From: CAVYXF01 sp963772335
GTDB lineage: Bacteria > Pseudomonadota > Alphaproteobacteria > Rhizobiales > Rhodomicrobiaceae
DNA length: 64,000 bases
NCBI GenBank assembly: GCA_963772335.1
Contig: CAVYXF010000011.1
Span: forward strand, 1 to 64,000
Reading direction: 5' to 3'
Shown here one piece after another: positions 40,120 to 50,868 of the stretch. Below the pieces are notes generated by a model that was not told the origin of the DNA, made no database searches, and was given only the letters and a program-made list of their open reading frames with translations. Made by a program: the position numbers and the translations under genes. Each line of letters opens with the position of its first letter. Position 1 is the first letter of the stretch.

Positions 40120-40746
40120 GGGTTTGCACCCTCCGAAACATTAGACAGAGGCATTTGCTACCGTAGGGGTGATCGAGCAAAGGGCGTTTGATTTGGATCA
40201 ACATCGCGATTTTAGTGCGGCCGCCAGTAGTCGGATTCCCGACGTAACCTTGACCGAAGCCGCCTCACCCGGGCCCTGCACCATGAACCGGGGCCGAGTG
40301 CGGCCTTTGTGTTGGGCTCGGACGTGGCTTCGATAGGGCGCCCCACCTCGTCATGGCTGAGCACGACTGGCAGCGTTTTCATGACCGGCTTCGATGCCGC
40401 CGGTAAATGTGACGCCGGTGCGTGATCCCCTCAACCATCTTGGCTATGACGCGCGTTAGCCATGGCCTTGGCTCATCTCACAGCCCATGCTCAACGCAGT
40501 CAGGCCTTATTCGCTCGGCGCAGGAGTTTGCAAGCGCATGTTGGGGATGCGATAGTGTAGGATTGCATTATTTAAGTTTTACAAGGTAGCAATAAGAATA
40601 ATTAAAAAAATAAGCCGCTGCGGACCGTAGTATTTTCCTTCCGCAGACATCAAATATAAATGTGAGGGCGTCTTACGAGCAGATCCAAAGCGACATCTGC
40701 CACTGCTCGTCCGGCCGTGGGCCGTACGCTCTCCAGGAGAACGATC
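40120..40746. other. 627-bp gap, AT-rich at its right end
   Basis: No supported ORF on either strand. Bases 40555-40670 are clearly richer in A and T than the surroundings, and probably contain the promoter for the small ORF at 40747. No repeat seen. Confidence 0.4.
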
Positions 40747-40965
40747 ATGTTCGGATTTCAGGGCGGTGAGAGCGCCGAGACCGTCTCACGCAAGAAGGGC
40801 TACCTTAAGGATGCCCAGAAGCGATGGAGCTTTCTCACGCATTACGATTTGTCGACGATCAAGAACGACGTACAGCTGCGATCGAGGATCCAGGGTCGGG
40901 CAAGGATTTCCGAGAGCCAGGCTACCAGCGACGTTCAAGCCTGGATGGCCGGCAAACAATTCTGA
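40747..40965 (+). CDS. small hypothetical protein (72 residues)
   Basis: Reads MFGFQGGESAETVSRKKGYL to SDVQAWMAGKQF: soluble, charged, no membrane segment. A strong AGGAG site six bases before ATG 40747 supports translation; the frame from 40717 adds unlikely residues. The family was not recognised. It is followed by another small ORF. Confidence 0.6.
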   Translation: MFGFQGGESAETVSRKKGYLKDAQKRWSFLTHYDLSTIKNDVQLRSRIQGRARISESQATSDVQAWMAGKQF

Positions 40966-41007
40966 AGAGGTTGCGCATAGCCAGGCACTCACCATTGAAC
41001 TTACGGA

Positions 41008-41346
41008 ATGGAGCAAATTCTGATGCAATCGTTCCCTCGTAGACGTGCGCTTAAGCACCTCGGCAGTCTTCACGGCCGTGGAAAACTCTTGGACGAGCGG
41101 GGTGAGCGAAGCTACGGCCCCGTCGTTTACGAGATCGATGGCTATTTCGATCACCTCGCCCGCTCCGATAATGGCCGGATAGAAGGCGGGGCTAACATGC
41201 TCAGCCTGGCTTTCCTTGCGGGGCCAGCCCGCATTGCCTTGGCAGATGGCCAGGTCGTTGGCGTTGTGCTCGAGGATCCGCGGGGGGATGCCGTCACCGA
41301 GATTACGGTGAAAAGCCGTTTCCCCGAATTTGGCGAAAACGCTTAA
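41008..41346 (+). CDS. hypothetical protein (112 residues)
   Basis: The second half reads GPVVYEIDGYFDHLARSDNG, LADGQVVGVVLEDPRGDAVT and ITVKSRFPEF, a regular beta-rich pattern expected of a real protein. No family recognised and only a weak ribosome site. It lies 42 bases after the small ORF and may be co-transcribed. Confidence 0.5.
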   Translation: MEQILMQSFPRRRALKHLGSLHGRGKLLDERGERSYGPVVYEIDGYFDHLARSDNGRIEGGANMLSLAFLAGPARIALADGQVVGVVLEDPRGDAVTEITVKSRFPEFGENA

Positions 41347-41599
41347 TGTTGTGCGGCGTCGGCTGAGAGCCGTGAATGACAGTCCTGCAACTGCGCGGGT
41401 CTCTTCGAGACGTCCTGCAAGATGATTGCAGAACGCTCGCAGAATACCGCGACCAGCAGCTGCAACTCGCGAGTCGGGCGAGCCGTCGTCGTTTTCTCTG
41501 CCGGCTAACGGTTTAATGGCAATGCCTGCTCACTACGATGGAGCGCGCCATGGTGACGATGCTGCTGCTGCCGACCATCGCTTCTAAAGGTGTATTCAC

Positions 41600-41707
41600 A
41601 TGCTTCAGCTCAATTTCGATTTTCTCAGGTCAAATACCCAGATTATTATTTTTATCGGCTGTTTACTCTTAACAATCGCTCTTATTTTGACGCTGAATTT
41701 CTTGTAG
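41600..41707 (+). CDS. tiny single-helix membrane peptide (35 residues)
   Basis: MLQLNFDFLRSNTQ is followed by about 20 hydrophobic residues (IIIFIGCLLLTIALILTLNF) to the end. The codons are AT-rich, unlike neighbours, which hints at foreign origin or a toxin-like peptide. AAAGG lies about 10 bases before the ATG. It could also be chance; no antisense RNA partner was identified. Confidence 0.35.
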   Translation: MLQLNFDFLRSNTQIIIFIGCLLLTIALILTLNFL

Positions 41708-41829
41708 AACTTGATGTCAACAAGTCGAGCGCTGCCGGGAGCCACCGCCAAACTCCGAAAAGCAAAAAACGAGCCGAAGTGGACCGAAGATCGCCATGAG
41801 GCGTGCGTGCGCGTGAGGGCGATGTGGTT

Positions 41830-42160
41830 CCTGGGGATCTCGACCCGTCTGACCGGCTGCGGCCGGTAGGTGCCGCCAAGCAATTGGGATCGTATGGTTG
41901 GCCAACGCTCACGCAGGTAGCTCCTGACATCCGCGATGGTCATCCCATCCATACCCCGAGCTCCGTTGTTCCCGCGAACGCATTGCCAAGCGCGAACGGG
42001 GTTTTCCCGCCGCGGCATGCCTCCTCCATTTCATTGCACCGCTGCAGCCAGGCTTTCGGGCGCTGCCGCCGCCACGACCGGTTCGGTCCCGGATTGGGGG
42101 GCTTCACCCCGTTCGTCCGTCTGATTCTCGTACTGCTTGGGATCGCGCATGCCGCTGAGA
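41830..42160 (-). pseudogene. ltrA: 5' fragment of a group II intron reverse transcriptase
   Basis: The minus strand reads RAWQCVRGNNGARGMDGMTI then RERWPTIRSQLLGGTYRPQP and VRRVEIP, the N-terminal RT0 region of LtrA-type proteins. A frameshift or stop lies near 42040 before it (EMEEACR in another frame). Coding stops at VEIP where unrelated AT-rich sequence begins. The remainder, including the catalytic core, is missing here. Confidence 0.8.
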
Positions 42161-42320
42161 GCGCGAAAATCCGTATGCGTTAGCTGTTTCGCGCTTGCTT
42201 ATTCTGGCCGGCGCACGGCCGGCGATAGTGGCCATTGCCAAATTCTCACCCTGCGCTCAGTCCTTAATCCGTCACCCACCGAGAGCCGTGCTCCGGTGTC
42301 ACTTTCTGTTTCTTGCCTTG

Positions 42321-43256
42321 TCAGCGGAATTCGATTTCTTCCCCACCAGCTTCAATTCTCGTTCCGGAATCGCCGCGCAGGATCGCGGCGACGTCTTCGA
42401 GACGGCCGATCGCGGCCGGATGGCCAGCTGCCGCACCGAACGCAGATGCCGCTTCGACTTTCGGGCCCATCGAGCCGGAAGCGAATTGGTCTGACGGAAG
42501 AGCGGTGACACCAACGCGCGCGATGCGGCGCGCACTCGCCTTGCCAAAATCAAGATAGACGGCATCGACGTCGGTGAGCAGCAAAAGCATGTCGGCACCG
42601 AGCTGGCGGGCAAGGAGAGCGCTGGCGCGGTCCTTGTCGATCACCGCCTCGATGCCGACGAGACTGCCATCGGCGCGCTGGGCGACGGGGATGCCCCCAC
42701 CGCCAGCGCAAATGACCACGACACCGCTTTCCACCAGCCGCGAGATGACCTTGATTTCCAGGATCTCCAGTGGCTCCGGGGACGCGACGACCCGGCGCCA
42801 TTTTTTGCCGTCGGGAGCGACGGTCCACCCGCGATCCGCTTCGATCCGCCGCGCGGTCTCCTCGTCGTAAACCGGACCGATCGGTTTGGTCGGATGAAGG
42901 AAGGCCGGATCCAAGGCGTCGACACGGACCTGGGTCAGGAGCGTCGCCAGAAGCGCCCCATGGGCAAGCAGATTGCCGAGCTCCTGCTCGATCAGATAAC
43001 CGATCATCCCTTCGCTCTCGGCGCCGAGAATATCGAGCGGATAGGCGGCACCGTCCTTCGGACCTGCGGCAGACTGAAGGGCGATCAGGCGGACTTGGGG
43101 GCCATTGCCGTGGGTGACAACGATCTGATGGCCAGCGCCGATCAATTCGGCAAGCGAGACCGCCGCGTGTCGGACATTGGCCCGCTGCGCGTCGGCCGTC
43201 ATGGGTTCGCCGCGCTTCAGCAGCGCATTCCCGCCAAGGGCTACAACGATACGCAT
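42321..43256 (-). CDS. arcC: carbamate kinase
   Basis: Amino-acid-kinase-fold enzyme of 311 residues that makes ATP from carbamoyl phosphate and ADP in the arginine deiminase route. Motifs: MRIVVALGGNALL at the start, VVTHGNGPQVRLI, HPTKPIGPVYDE, CAGGGGIPVAQ, IDKDRASALLARQLGADMLL and LLTDVDAVYLDFG. ATG 43256 follows the stop of an ornithine carbamoyltransferase fragment by four bases, the normal arcB-arcC order. With arcB broken and arcA absent, its present role is unclear. Confidence 0.93.
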   Translation of the reverse strand: MRIVVALGGNALLKRGEPMTADAQRANVRHAAVSLAELIGAGHQIVVTHGNGPQVRLIALQSAAGPKDGAAYPLDILGAESEGMIGYLIEQELGNLLAHGALLATLLTQVRVDALDPAFLHPTKPIGPVYDEETARRIEADRGWTVAPDGKKWRRVVASPEPLEILEIKVISRLVESGVVVICAGGGGIPVAQRADGSLVGIEAVIDKDRASALLARQLGADMLLLLTDVDAVYLDFGKASARRIARVGVTALPSDQFASGSMGPKVEAASAFGAAAGHPAAIGRLEDVAAILRGDSGTRIEAGGEEIEFR

Positions 43257-43260
43257 GGCG

Positions 43261-43440
43261 TCACCCCGCAATCGTGGCGACGAGGATCGCCTTGATGGAG
43301 TGCATGCGGTTCTCCGCCTGGTCGAACATGATGGACGCGGAGGATTCGAACACCTCGTCGGTGACCTCCATACATTCGATGCCGAAGCGCTTCGTGTCGG
43401 CAGCATTTGCAAGGACCTCCCGATCCGCACATGTCCGCTA
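43261..43440 (-). pseudogene. 3' stump of ornithine carbamoyltransferase
   Basis: About 55 codons read EVLANAADTKRFGIECMEVT then DEVFESSASIMFDQAENRMH and SIKAILVATIAG stop, the conserved C-terminus of OTCase. The first four-fifths of the gene are missing. Beyond 43440 the sequence is the promoter side of the divergent HlyD gene. Confidence 0.82.
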
Positions 43441-43573
43441 GCCGACATAGATTGATCCAAATCATTCTGCGCGGCAGTCGCCCCTGCTAACGTTTCTTTC
43501 GGCCCCGAGAGAGGGTGTGCGAGAGCACCGCCCATTTCCAAGCTCAAGCCCCTCCGGTGAACTGGACTAGACT

Positions 43574-44911
43574 ATGCTCGATGCACCTCGCCGGATTGAA
43601 CACGAAGCGCTGACTGGGCGAGTGAACGCGCTGTTGCGCGTTTCGAAACCGTCATTGACATGGCGTCAGACCTTGAGACCGGCGGCCGAGCGCCTTTGGT
43701 CATGGCGCTATCGCACCTTGACGGCCGCAGTGTTGTTGCTCGGTGGCTGGTATTTCGGAACGCCGCTGCTGCTCGGGCCGATCGTAAATGTTGATCCCGT
43801 GGTCCGCGCGGATTTCGTGGTGAGCGTCGTGGCCAGCGGTCACGTCGAGGCGTCCTTTCGCGTCAATATTGGCAGCCAGATCACGGGTATCGTCGCGGAG
43901 GTTCCGGTCGCGGAAGGTCAGTCGGTGAAGGCCGGTGACGTTTTGATCGTGCTCGATAACAGGGAAGCGCGATCCGCCGCCGTCGAGGCCTAGAGTTTGC
44001 TGGCTCAGATAGAGGCCAAGCTGCGCCAGCAGCGAGAAGTCGCCGCTCCGACGGCCGCCGACGTGCTCAAACAGGCACAGGCGACTCTTCTCGGTGCGCA
44101 ACTGTCGTATGATCGCGCGGCCAAGCTCGCCGAACACGGATATGGATCGACGGCGGTACTCGATGAAGCCACGAAGGCCCTCGAAATCGCCCGCGCGCAG
44201 GTGCGAAACGCCGAGCTTCAGGTCTTCACCAACAATCCCGGCGGCAGCGATTACGTCATGGTCGAGACGCAGCTCAATCAGGCCCGCGCCAACGTCGCAA
44301 CGGCGCAAGCGCGTCTGAGCTACACGCTCATAAAGGCGCCGCGTGATGGGGTCTTGATTTCGCGCGAGGTCGAGGCCGGCAATGTGGTGCAGCCATCGAA
44401 CGTGCTGATGAAGCTCTCGCCGACGAGCGACACGCAGCTTGTGGTTCAGATCGACGAGAAGAATCTGGGCCTTGCATCGCTCGGTCAGAAGGCGCTCGCA
44501 TCGGCGGATGCTTTTCCCAAGGACAACTTCCCGGCCGAGGTCGCCTACATCAATCCTGGAATCGATCTGCAGCGCGCATCGGTGGAGATGAAACTGCGCG
44601 TGCCGAACCCTCCGCCCTATCTGCGCCAAGACATGACCGTCTCGGTCGATATCGAAGCTGCAACGCGCCCCCAGGCGCTGGTGCTCCCGATCGCGGATAT
44701 CCGATCCCTATCGAATGGCAAGCCATGGGTCATGAAGATCGACCATGGGCGCGCGAGGCGCCAACCCGTCAAGGTCGGCCTCGTGAGCACGGGCCGGGTT
44801 GAGCTGCTCGACGGGCTTACGGAGGGTGACCTCGTCGTCCCCTCAACCGTGACGACCGTGAAGGATGGAGCACGCGTGAGAGCACGGGTTGCCGCCGAGC
44901 GGGCGCCATGA
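43574..44911 (+). pseudogene. HlyD/MacA-type membrane fusion protein interrupted by one amber codon
   Basis: One frame from ATG 43574 to 44911 with a single TAG at 43991-43993. Before it: a membrane anchor (residues 50-70) and the first half of the barrel with GDVLIVLDNREARSAAVEA. After it: SLLAQIEAKLRQQREV, the coiled-coil hairpin, and the barrel to the end. Family logic expects Gln at the stop (VEAQSLLAQ), a CAG to TAG change. A restart at ATG or TTG just after the stop would lack the membrane anchor. Permease and ATPase genes downstream are intact. Confidence 0.85.
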
Positions 44912-46137
44912 ACCGCTGGACACCATTCGAGTGGGTCACCGCGTTCCGTTTCCTGCGGGAAGGACGGATGCAGACGATCTTCATCATCCTGGCCGTGGCG
45001 ATCGGCGTTGCGGTTATCACCTTCATGTCCGCTATGCTTTCAAGCCTGCAGACCAATTTCCTCAGACGTGTTTTGACGTCGCAACCGCACATTCAACTCA
45101 TCCCGCCGGACGAAGTCGCAAGGCATCTGCGCCAGTCCCGGCCGGGTCGGATTGTCGATGCGATCGTGCAGCGTCCCGCGCAACGCACGCGCTCGATCGA
45201 CCAATGGCAGAAGATCCGGACCGAGCTGAGCGCGTGGCCGGAGATCGTCACGATCTCGCCGACCATGGGAGGGTCGGCGCTCGCCATCCGGGGCGATGCG
45301 AGCCGGTCCATCACGATCACCGGCATCGACCCGGAGGTCTATTTCAAGATCGTACGCCTGCCGGACTACGTCGTTGCCGGCCAGGCACGTGTCCTCACAG
45401 ACGACATCCTCGTCGGCACCGAACTGGTCAAGGATCTCGGCGTCGCGCTCGGCGATAAGATCAATGTGAACACCGCCAGCGGTACGTCGCGCATCCTGAC
45501 GATCACGGGCATTTTCGATCTCGGCAGCAAGGGCGCCAATTCCCGGTCGACATTCGTGGCTATGAGGACCGCGCAGGGTCTGTTGAACCTTGTTGGCGGC
45601 GTGACGACGATCGATCTGACCGTCGAGGACATCTATCAGGCGGAAACCATCGCGCAATCCGTGCAAGCCGCCACCGGGATTGAAGCGGACAGCTGGATCA
45701 AGACCAACGTTCAGTTCTTCACGGCCGTCAGCGCGCAGCAGACATCGAACACGCTCATTCGGGTTTTCGTAGCGCTATCGGTGGCTTTCGGTATTGCCAG
45801 CGTGCTGGTGGTGTCAGTGATCCAGCGCTCCAAGGACATCGGCATCCTCCGGGCAATGGGCGCATCGCAAGGACAGATCCTGCGTGTTTTCCTGCTCCAG
45901 GGCGGGCTGCTCGGCTTTGCGGGAGCGCTGGTCGGAGCAGCGGCAGGCGGCTCGGCGATCGTGATCTGGCACGCCTATATGCGGCAAGCGGACGGCACCG
46001 AACTGTTCCCCCTCGTGCTGGAATCCCCACTCTTCATCTATGCCGTTTTCCTCTCGACTGTAACCGGCATCGCGGCTGCCGGCGTTCCGGCTCTAAAAGC
46101 CGCCAAACTCGATCCAGTGGTGGCAATCCGTGGTTGA
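44908..46137 (+). CDS. ABC transporter permease of the FtsX/MacB type
   Basis: Membrane protein of 409 residues: N-terminal helix (TIFIILAVAIGVAVITFMSA), a periplasmic domain (residues 50-275) and three C-terminal helices (IRVFVALSVAFGIASVLVVS; ILRAMGASQGQILRVFLLQG; final helix). It overlaps the adaptor and the ATPase by four and eight bases. Same architecture as the exporter at 32356-35433 but only distantly similar, so this is a second, separate system. Confidence 0.9.
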   Translation: MNRWTPFEWVTAFRFLREGRMQTIFIILAVAIGVAVITFMSAMLSSLQTNFLRRVLTSQPHIQLIPPDEVARHLRQSRPGRIVDAIVQRPAQRTRSIDQWQKIRTELSAWPEIVTISPTMGGSALAIRGDASRSITITGIDPEVYFKIVRLPDYVVAGQARVLTDDILVGTELVKDLGVALGDKINVNTASGTSRILTITGIFDLGSKGANSRSTFVAMRTAQGLLNLVGGVTTIDLTVEDIYQAETIAQSVQAATGIEADSWIKTNVQFFTAVSAQQTSNTLIRVFVALSVAFGIASVLVVSVIQRSKDIGILRAMGASQGQILRVFLLQGGLLGFAGALVGAAAGGSAIVIWHAYMRQADGTELFPLVLESPLFIYAVFLSTVTGIAAAGVPALKAAKLDPVVAIRG

Positions 46138-46843
46138 GCGCCTCCAAGTCCTTCGCCTCGAGGCGGTGTGCAAGTCCTATAATGCCGGGACGCCGATCGA
46201 AGTCGAGGTTCTGCACGACATCGGATTCACGCTCCATAAAGGGGAGTTTGTGGCGCTTATGGGGCCGTCCGGTTCGGGCAAGAGCACGCTCCTCAACATC
46301 ATTGGATTGCTGGATCGTCCGACGAAGGGGCGGCTTTTTATCGAGGGACACGAAACCAGCGCCCTCGACGACAGGGCGATCACGAAACTCCGAGGGCATA
46401 GCATCGGTTTCGTATTCCAGTATCACTATTTGATCTCTGCCTTCACCGCGCTTGAAAACGTCATGATGCCGCTGCTCCTCGAACATGAATTCCCGGACGA
46501 AGAGATGCGGGAGCGAGGGCGTACTCTGCTGGCGGAAGTCGATTTGTCCCGCTGGGAAAACAATCTGGCGAACAACATGTCGGGAGGGCAGCAGCAGCGT
46601 GTCGCGATTGCGCGGGCGCTCGCCATGAATCCGGCGCTGATCCTCGCGGATGAACCCACCGGAAATCTCGACACGAAATCTGCCGATACCGTTTTCGAGA
46701 TGATGCGGCAGGTCAACAGGGCGAACAGCACGACCTTTCTGATCGTGACTCACAATCTGGATCTGGCCGGCCGGTGCGACCGCATTATGGAAGTGGTTGA
46801 CGGCCGCATAGTGGACGCGAATGCGGCGCGGGCAACGTTATGA
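46130..46843 (+). CDS. ABC transporter ATPase of the MacB/LolD type
   Basis: ATPase of 237 residues with Walker A GPSGSGKST, Q-loop FQYHYLISAF, signature MSGGQQQR, Walker B LILADEPTGNLD and switch IVTHNLDL. GTG start within the permease stop region. Last gene of the HlyD-FtsX-ABC operon, followed by a hairpin. Confidence 0.92.
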   Translation: MVERLQVLRLEAVCKSYNAGTPIEVEVLHDIGFTLHKGEFVALMGPSGSGKSTLLNIIGLLDRPTKGRLFIEGHETSALDDRAITKLRGHSIGFVFQYHYLISAFTALENVMMPLLLEHEFPDEEMRERGRTLLAEVDLSRWENNLANNMSGGQQQRVAIARALAMNPALILADEPTGNLDTKSADTVFEMMRQVNRANSTTFLIVTHNLDLAGRCDRIMEVVDGRIVDANAARATL

Positions 46844-46846
46844 ACC

Positions 46847-46882
46847 AAAGCCGTGTGCGCCGAAGGCGCCCCGGGGGCTTTT
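46847..46882 (+). terminator. terminator hairpin of the exporter operon
   Basis: Outer stem AAAGCC with GGCTTT encloses an inner stem GCGCC with GGCGC around GAA. It begins three bases after the ATPase stop and ends in TTTT. Confidence 0.65.
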
Positions 46883-47165
46883 AGCCCAACGGTGCGAATA
46901 GGGTGAGCAGGAGTTGCGGTTGTTACAGGGGCACTGCAACCTATGAAGATTTTTCGTCATTTTATTCGACGAAAGCTGCACAAAATTTTTGATTATGTGC
47001 GGTATTTTGCGGAACTTTCTCAGGTGTGCATAGTTTATACAGCGTCTTTACTGACGTTATCTATATAGCAGCGTCAAATTATACGAGCATGTCACATCCG
47101 GTGCGATCTAGTCATAATCACATTCAAGGGCATTAGGGAATCATCATCACAGGAAAGAAAGCGTC

Positions 47166-47831
47166 ATGTATCGCAAGTTCGGAATCATCGTTCTAGCGCT
47201 ATCGCTGGGCGGGGCCATAGTCCTGAACGTCTCGTCGGCGTCCGCGCAACAAGGTCAGCAGGAAGAGAAGAAACAAACGCAAGGAAAGTCGCGCAGCGGT
47301 GGGGGTGGCGGAAAAGCGATCTCGAAGCGCAGTGACGGCGCGCGGAGGGCCATACCCAATTCCACCCGGCGTCCAAGCCCGCAGCGTAAGACGCAGACGA
47401 CCACCCGGCGCAAAGCCGTTACCGGCACGCCGCGAACCAACACCCAACGCAAAGTCTATACGGCTAAGCCGAGAAACGTTGCGCCAAAAGGAACCGCAAA
47501 GGTCTACTCACCCAACGGCGGCAAGCAAGTTGGGGCCGCGGGAAAGCTACGCGATGCCCGTCATGCCAAAATTCGCGGCCGTAATTTCTCCGTGTGGCGC
47601 GGCGCACACCGCGTACGTCATAACAACGCTTGGAGAACCTTCGTCGGGCTCAGCACTCTGGGTGCCATCGTCTATGGCTCCAACGATTACTATCCGTATG
47701 CCTATCTGTCAGCCAGCAAGCCGTATTGCGACGGCTTGACCGACGACGGATGCGTGCTCAGATGGCGTGAGGTCGAGACGATCGAGGGCGACGTCATCGA
47801 GCAATGCGTAGCCTATTGCCCTTGGCATTAG
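47166..47831 (+). CDS. basic exported protein of unknown function
   Basis: Protein of 221 residues: signal peptide (residues 1-27, ending ASAQQ), a long low-complexity region rich in Lys, Arg, Thr and Gln (residues 30-130), and a compact C-terminal domain with four cysteines (YCDGLTDDGCVLRW, CVAYCPWH). The repeat-poor basic stretch could bind cell wall, DNA or polyphosphate. No family recognised. ATG has an AGGAAAG site. The 280 bases upstream are AT-rich, as expected of a strong promoter. Confidence 0.65.
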   Translation: MYRKFGIIVLALSLGGAIVLNVSSASAQQGQQEEKKQTQGKSRSGGGGGKAISKRSDGARRAIPNSTRRPSPQRKTQTTTRRKAVTGTPRTNTQRKVYTAKPRNVAPKGTAKVYSPNGGKQVGAAGKLRDARHAKIRGRNFSVWRGAHRVRHNNAWRTFVGLSTLGAIVYGSNDYYPYAYLSASKPYCDGLTDDGCVLRWREVETIEGDVIEQCVAYCPWH

Positions 47832-47935
47832 TTTATCGATCAGCATACGTTCAATCATTGGGATCTGCGAGAACCGGCCGGCGCTGCGCCACCTTGCATT
47901 CAGTGCATCGTTCAGCGTCTGCCGGGCTCATTGGC

Positions 47936-50626
47936 TCACATGCCCCACCGGTGGATAAACCAGCTTTTCACGACATGCGTCAGGACCGCATAGGAAAGCA
48001 GCATGGCAGCCAAGATCGGCCAGAAGCTGTTCGGAAGGATCGTGAAGCCCAGTTTTTCGCCGAACCATGTGTGAGGAAGGGCGATGCCCACGGCGCAGAT
48101 CACGATCGTCGTCGCGATCAGGGCTGCGCTCGCCCGGCTTTGTATGAAGGGGATTTTCGTGGTTCGAATGATGTGAATGATCAAGGTTTGCGTCAGAAGC
48201 GATTCCGTGAACCAGCCGGTCTGGAAGAGAGATGGATTTGCCCAGGCATTGAAGACAGCGATCATCACGAAGAAAGTAACATAGTCGAATATCGAGCTGA
48301 TGGGGCCAATGCAAAGCATGAATTTGAAAATGTTGCCGACGTCCCATTTTCTAGGAATGGCGAGATAGTCTTCGTCAACATTGTCGGTTGGGATCGTGGT
48401 TTGCGAGAAATCGTAAAGGAGGTTATTCGTCAGCACCTGAATTGCCGTCATCGGCAGGAAGGGTAGAAATATGCTTGCCCCCAATACGCTGAACATATTG
48501 CCGAAATTGGAGCTCGCACTCATCTTGACGTATTTTGTCATGTTGCCGAACACGCGGCGCCCCTCCAGAACGCCCTCCTGAAGCACCATCAAGCTCTTTT
48601 CCAGAAGGATGATGTCGGCGGACTCTCGCGCGATGTCGACCGCGGTATCGACCGAGATGCCGACATCGGCGGCCTTCAGCGCCGGACTGTCATTGATGCC
48701 GTCGCCAAGAAAGCCCACCACATGGCCACCCGCGTGGAGCGCCGCGATGACCCGGGCTTTTTGCGGAGGTGAGAGCTTGGCAAAGACCGCGGTGGCATTT
48801 GCGGTTTTCGCGAGCGTCGCATCGTCCATTGCCTCGACCTCGGCGCCGAGCACGATGCGGCCGGCATCGAGGCCGACTTCCCGGCAGATTTTCCGTGTGA
48901 TGATGTCGTTGTCGCCGGTGAGGATCTTGACCGTGACGCCGCCCGCGCGCAGGGCCGAGATGCGGCGGATGCGCTCTCCTTCGGCGGATCGAGAAAGGCG
49001 ATGTAGCCAAGAAGCGTCAGATCGCTTTCGTCTTGGATCGCATAGACGGCCTTGGGCTCGGAAAGCCTTTTGTATGCGACTGCGACAACCCGGAAGCCAT
49101 CCTCGTTCAAGGCGCGCATCTCTTCCTGCGCCTGGGCGAAATGTGCGGGATCCAGCTCGCCGAGCTCGCCATTGAGGTCATAATGGCGGCTGACGGAGAA
49201 GACCTCCTCGACCGCCCCCTTGCAGATGAGAATGTGCGAGCCGTCCTCGATCTTCACGACGACCGAAAGCCGCCGCCGGGAAAAGTCGAATGGCAACTCG
49301 TCGATCTTCTCGTAAGTGTGGTCGAGAAACAGATTGCGGCCTAGCTCGGCGTGCTCCAGCACGGCAACATCGAGCAAATTCTTCAGGCCGGACTGATAGT
49401 GGCTGTTGAGATAAGCAAACTCCAGGACCCGCTCGCAATCATCGCCGTGAATGTCGAGGTGACGCTTGAGGATGATGCGATCCTGCGTCAGCGTCCCGGT
49501 CTTGTCCGTGCAAAGCACGTTCATTGCCCCGAGATTCTGAATGGCGTGCAACCGCTTGACGATGACCCGTCTTTTCGCCATGGCCATGGCGCCCTTGGCA
49601 AGATTGACCGTCACGATCATCGGCAGCATTTCCGGCGCCAGTCCGACGCCAACCGCCACGGAGAACAGCAGTGCTTCGAGCCAGTCGCCCTTGGTGAGGC
49701 CGTTGATCAGAAAGACCGCCGGAACCATCACCATGATGAAGCGGATCATCAGCCAGGTAAAACGGTTGATACCCTTGTCGAAACTCGTCAGCTGGCGCTC
49801 GCCGACGATCGACTGCGCAAGTTGGCCGAAGGTCGTTCTGGCTCCGGTATGCACGATCACGCCGGTGGCGAAGCCGCTCACGACGCTCGCGCCCATGAAG
49901 CAGAGATTGGGACACTCGAACGGATCGGTCGTTTTGGTGCCCCCTGGATCGGCGCGCTTTTCCACCGGCAATGCCTCGCCGGTGAGCGCTGCATTCGTTC
50001 ACGTAGAGGTCCTTTGCGTCGAGCAGCAGCAAATCACCCGGTATCATGTCACCGGCGCACAGATGGACAATGTCGCCAGGGACAAGCGTTTCGCTCGGGA
50101 TTTCTGTGATCCCTTCGAAGCCGCCTTTTTCCGCGTTTGCCGCCGAGCCGCGCCGCTTCACACTTGCGGTGTGTTTGACCATGGCTCGCAGCTTCTCGGC
50201 GGTGTTATTGGAGCGGTGCTCCTGAATGAACGCCGTGCCGATCGCCAGCATGACCATCACCGCGATAATGACGGCCGCGCGCAGATCGCCCAGAAAGTAA
50301 GAGATAAAAGCCACGCTCAAGAGCAGGCCGTTCAGCGGGTTCATGGCCCGATCGACGAGTTCGCGCGCGACACTGGGGCGCTGCTCCTGGCCGATTAAAT
50401 TGGGACCGATCGTTTCCAGCCGCTGCGCAGCTTCATTTGAATCGAGGCCATCGGGCGACGCCCCCAGCTGCAGAAAGACGGCCTCACGATCTGCGCGAGC
50501 GAGCGCCATGATGTCCTGCGAAATGGCGATGCCGGCGTTTCTGGCCTCCGGGCTGGAGACTTTGGGCCCCAGCAGCGATGCCAGCCGACCGTAAAGGCCT
50601 ATCGTGTCCGTGCGGGATATGGTCAT
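47936..50626 (-). pseudogene. mgtA: P-type Mg2+-importing ATPase with two frameshifts
   Basis: Full-length MgtA (about 895 residues) in three frames. Part 1 runs from ATG 50626 to YVNEC; a one-base insertion near 49993 shifts to ALTGEALPVEKRADPGG and the phosphorylation site CTDKTGTLTQD. A second indel near 48985, in DPPKE, shifts to ALRAGGVTVKILTGDND, GDGINDSPALKAADVGISV and the C-terminal helices ending HRWGM. Every domain is present, so loss is recent. MgtA normally imports Mg2+ at low magnesium. Confidence 0.88.
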
Positions 50627-50868
50627 AGCACTCCGACATTTGCCTGATACGCCGCGTTGAGCTTTCAGAGGCGCGCCGATGATAATCGCTGGGACTTTGC
50701 GCGCGGTCGTTAAACGCTGGGCCACAGCTCAGAGGGGGAGGGCCCCCGAAATTGCTGTTACCCAACCCTAGCTTGCCTGGGATGGGCGAGTGTAGGGGAA
50801 TCTATTGGATCATCGCCTCCCTCCAGCTACACCACGCCTCGGGACACGATCAGCGCCCGCCAAGGTAC

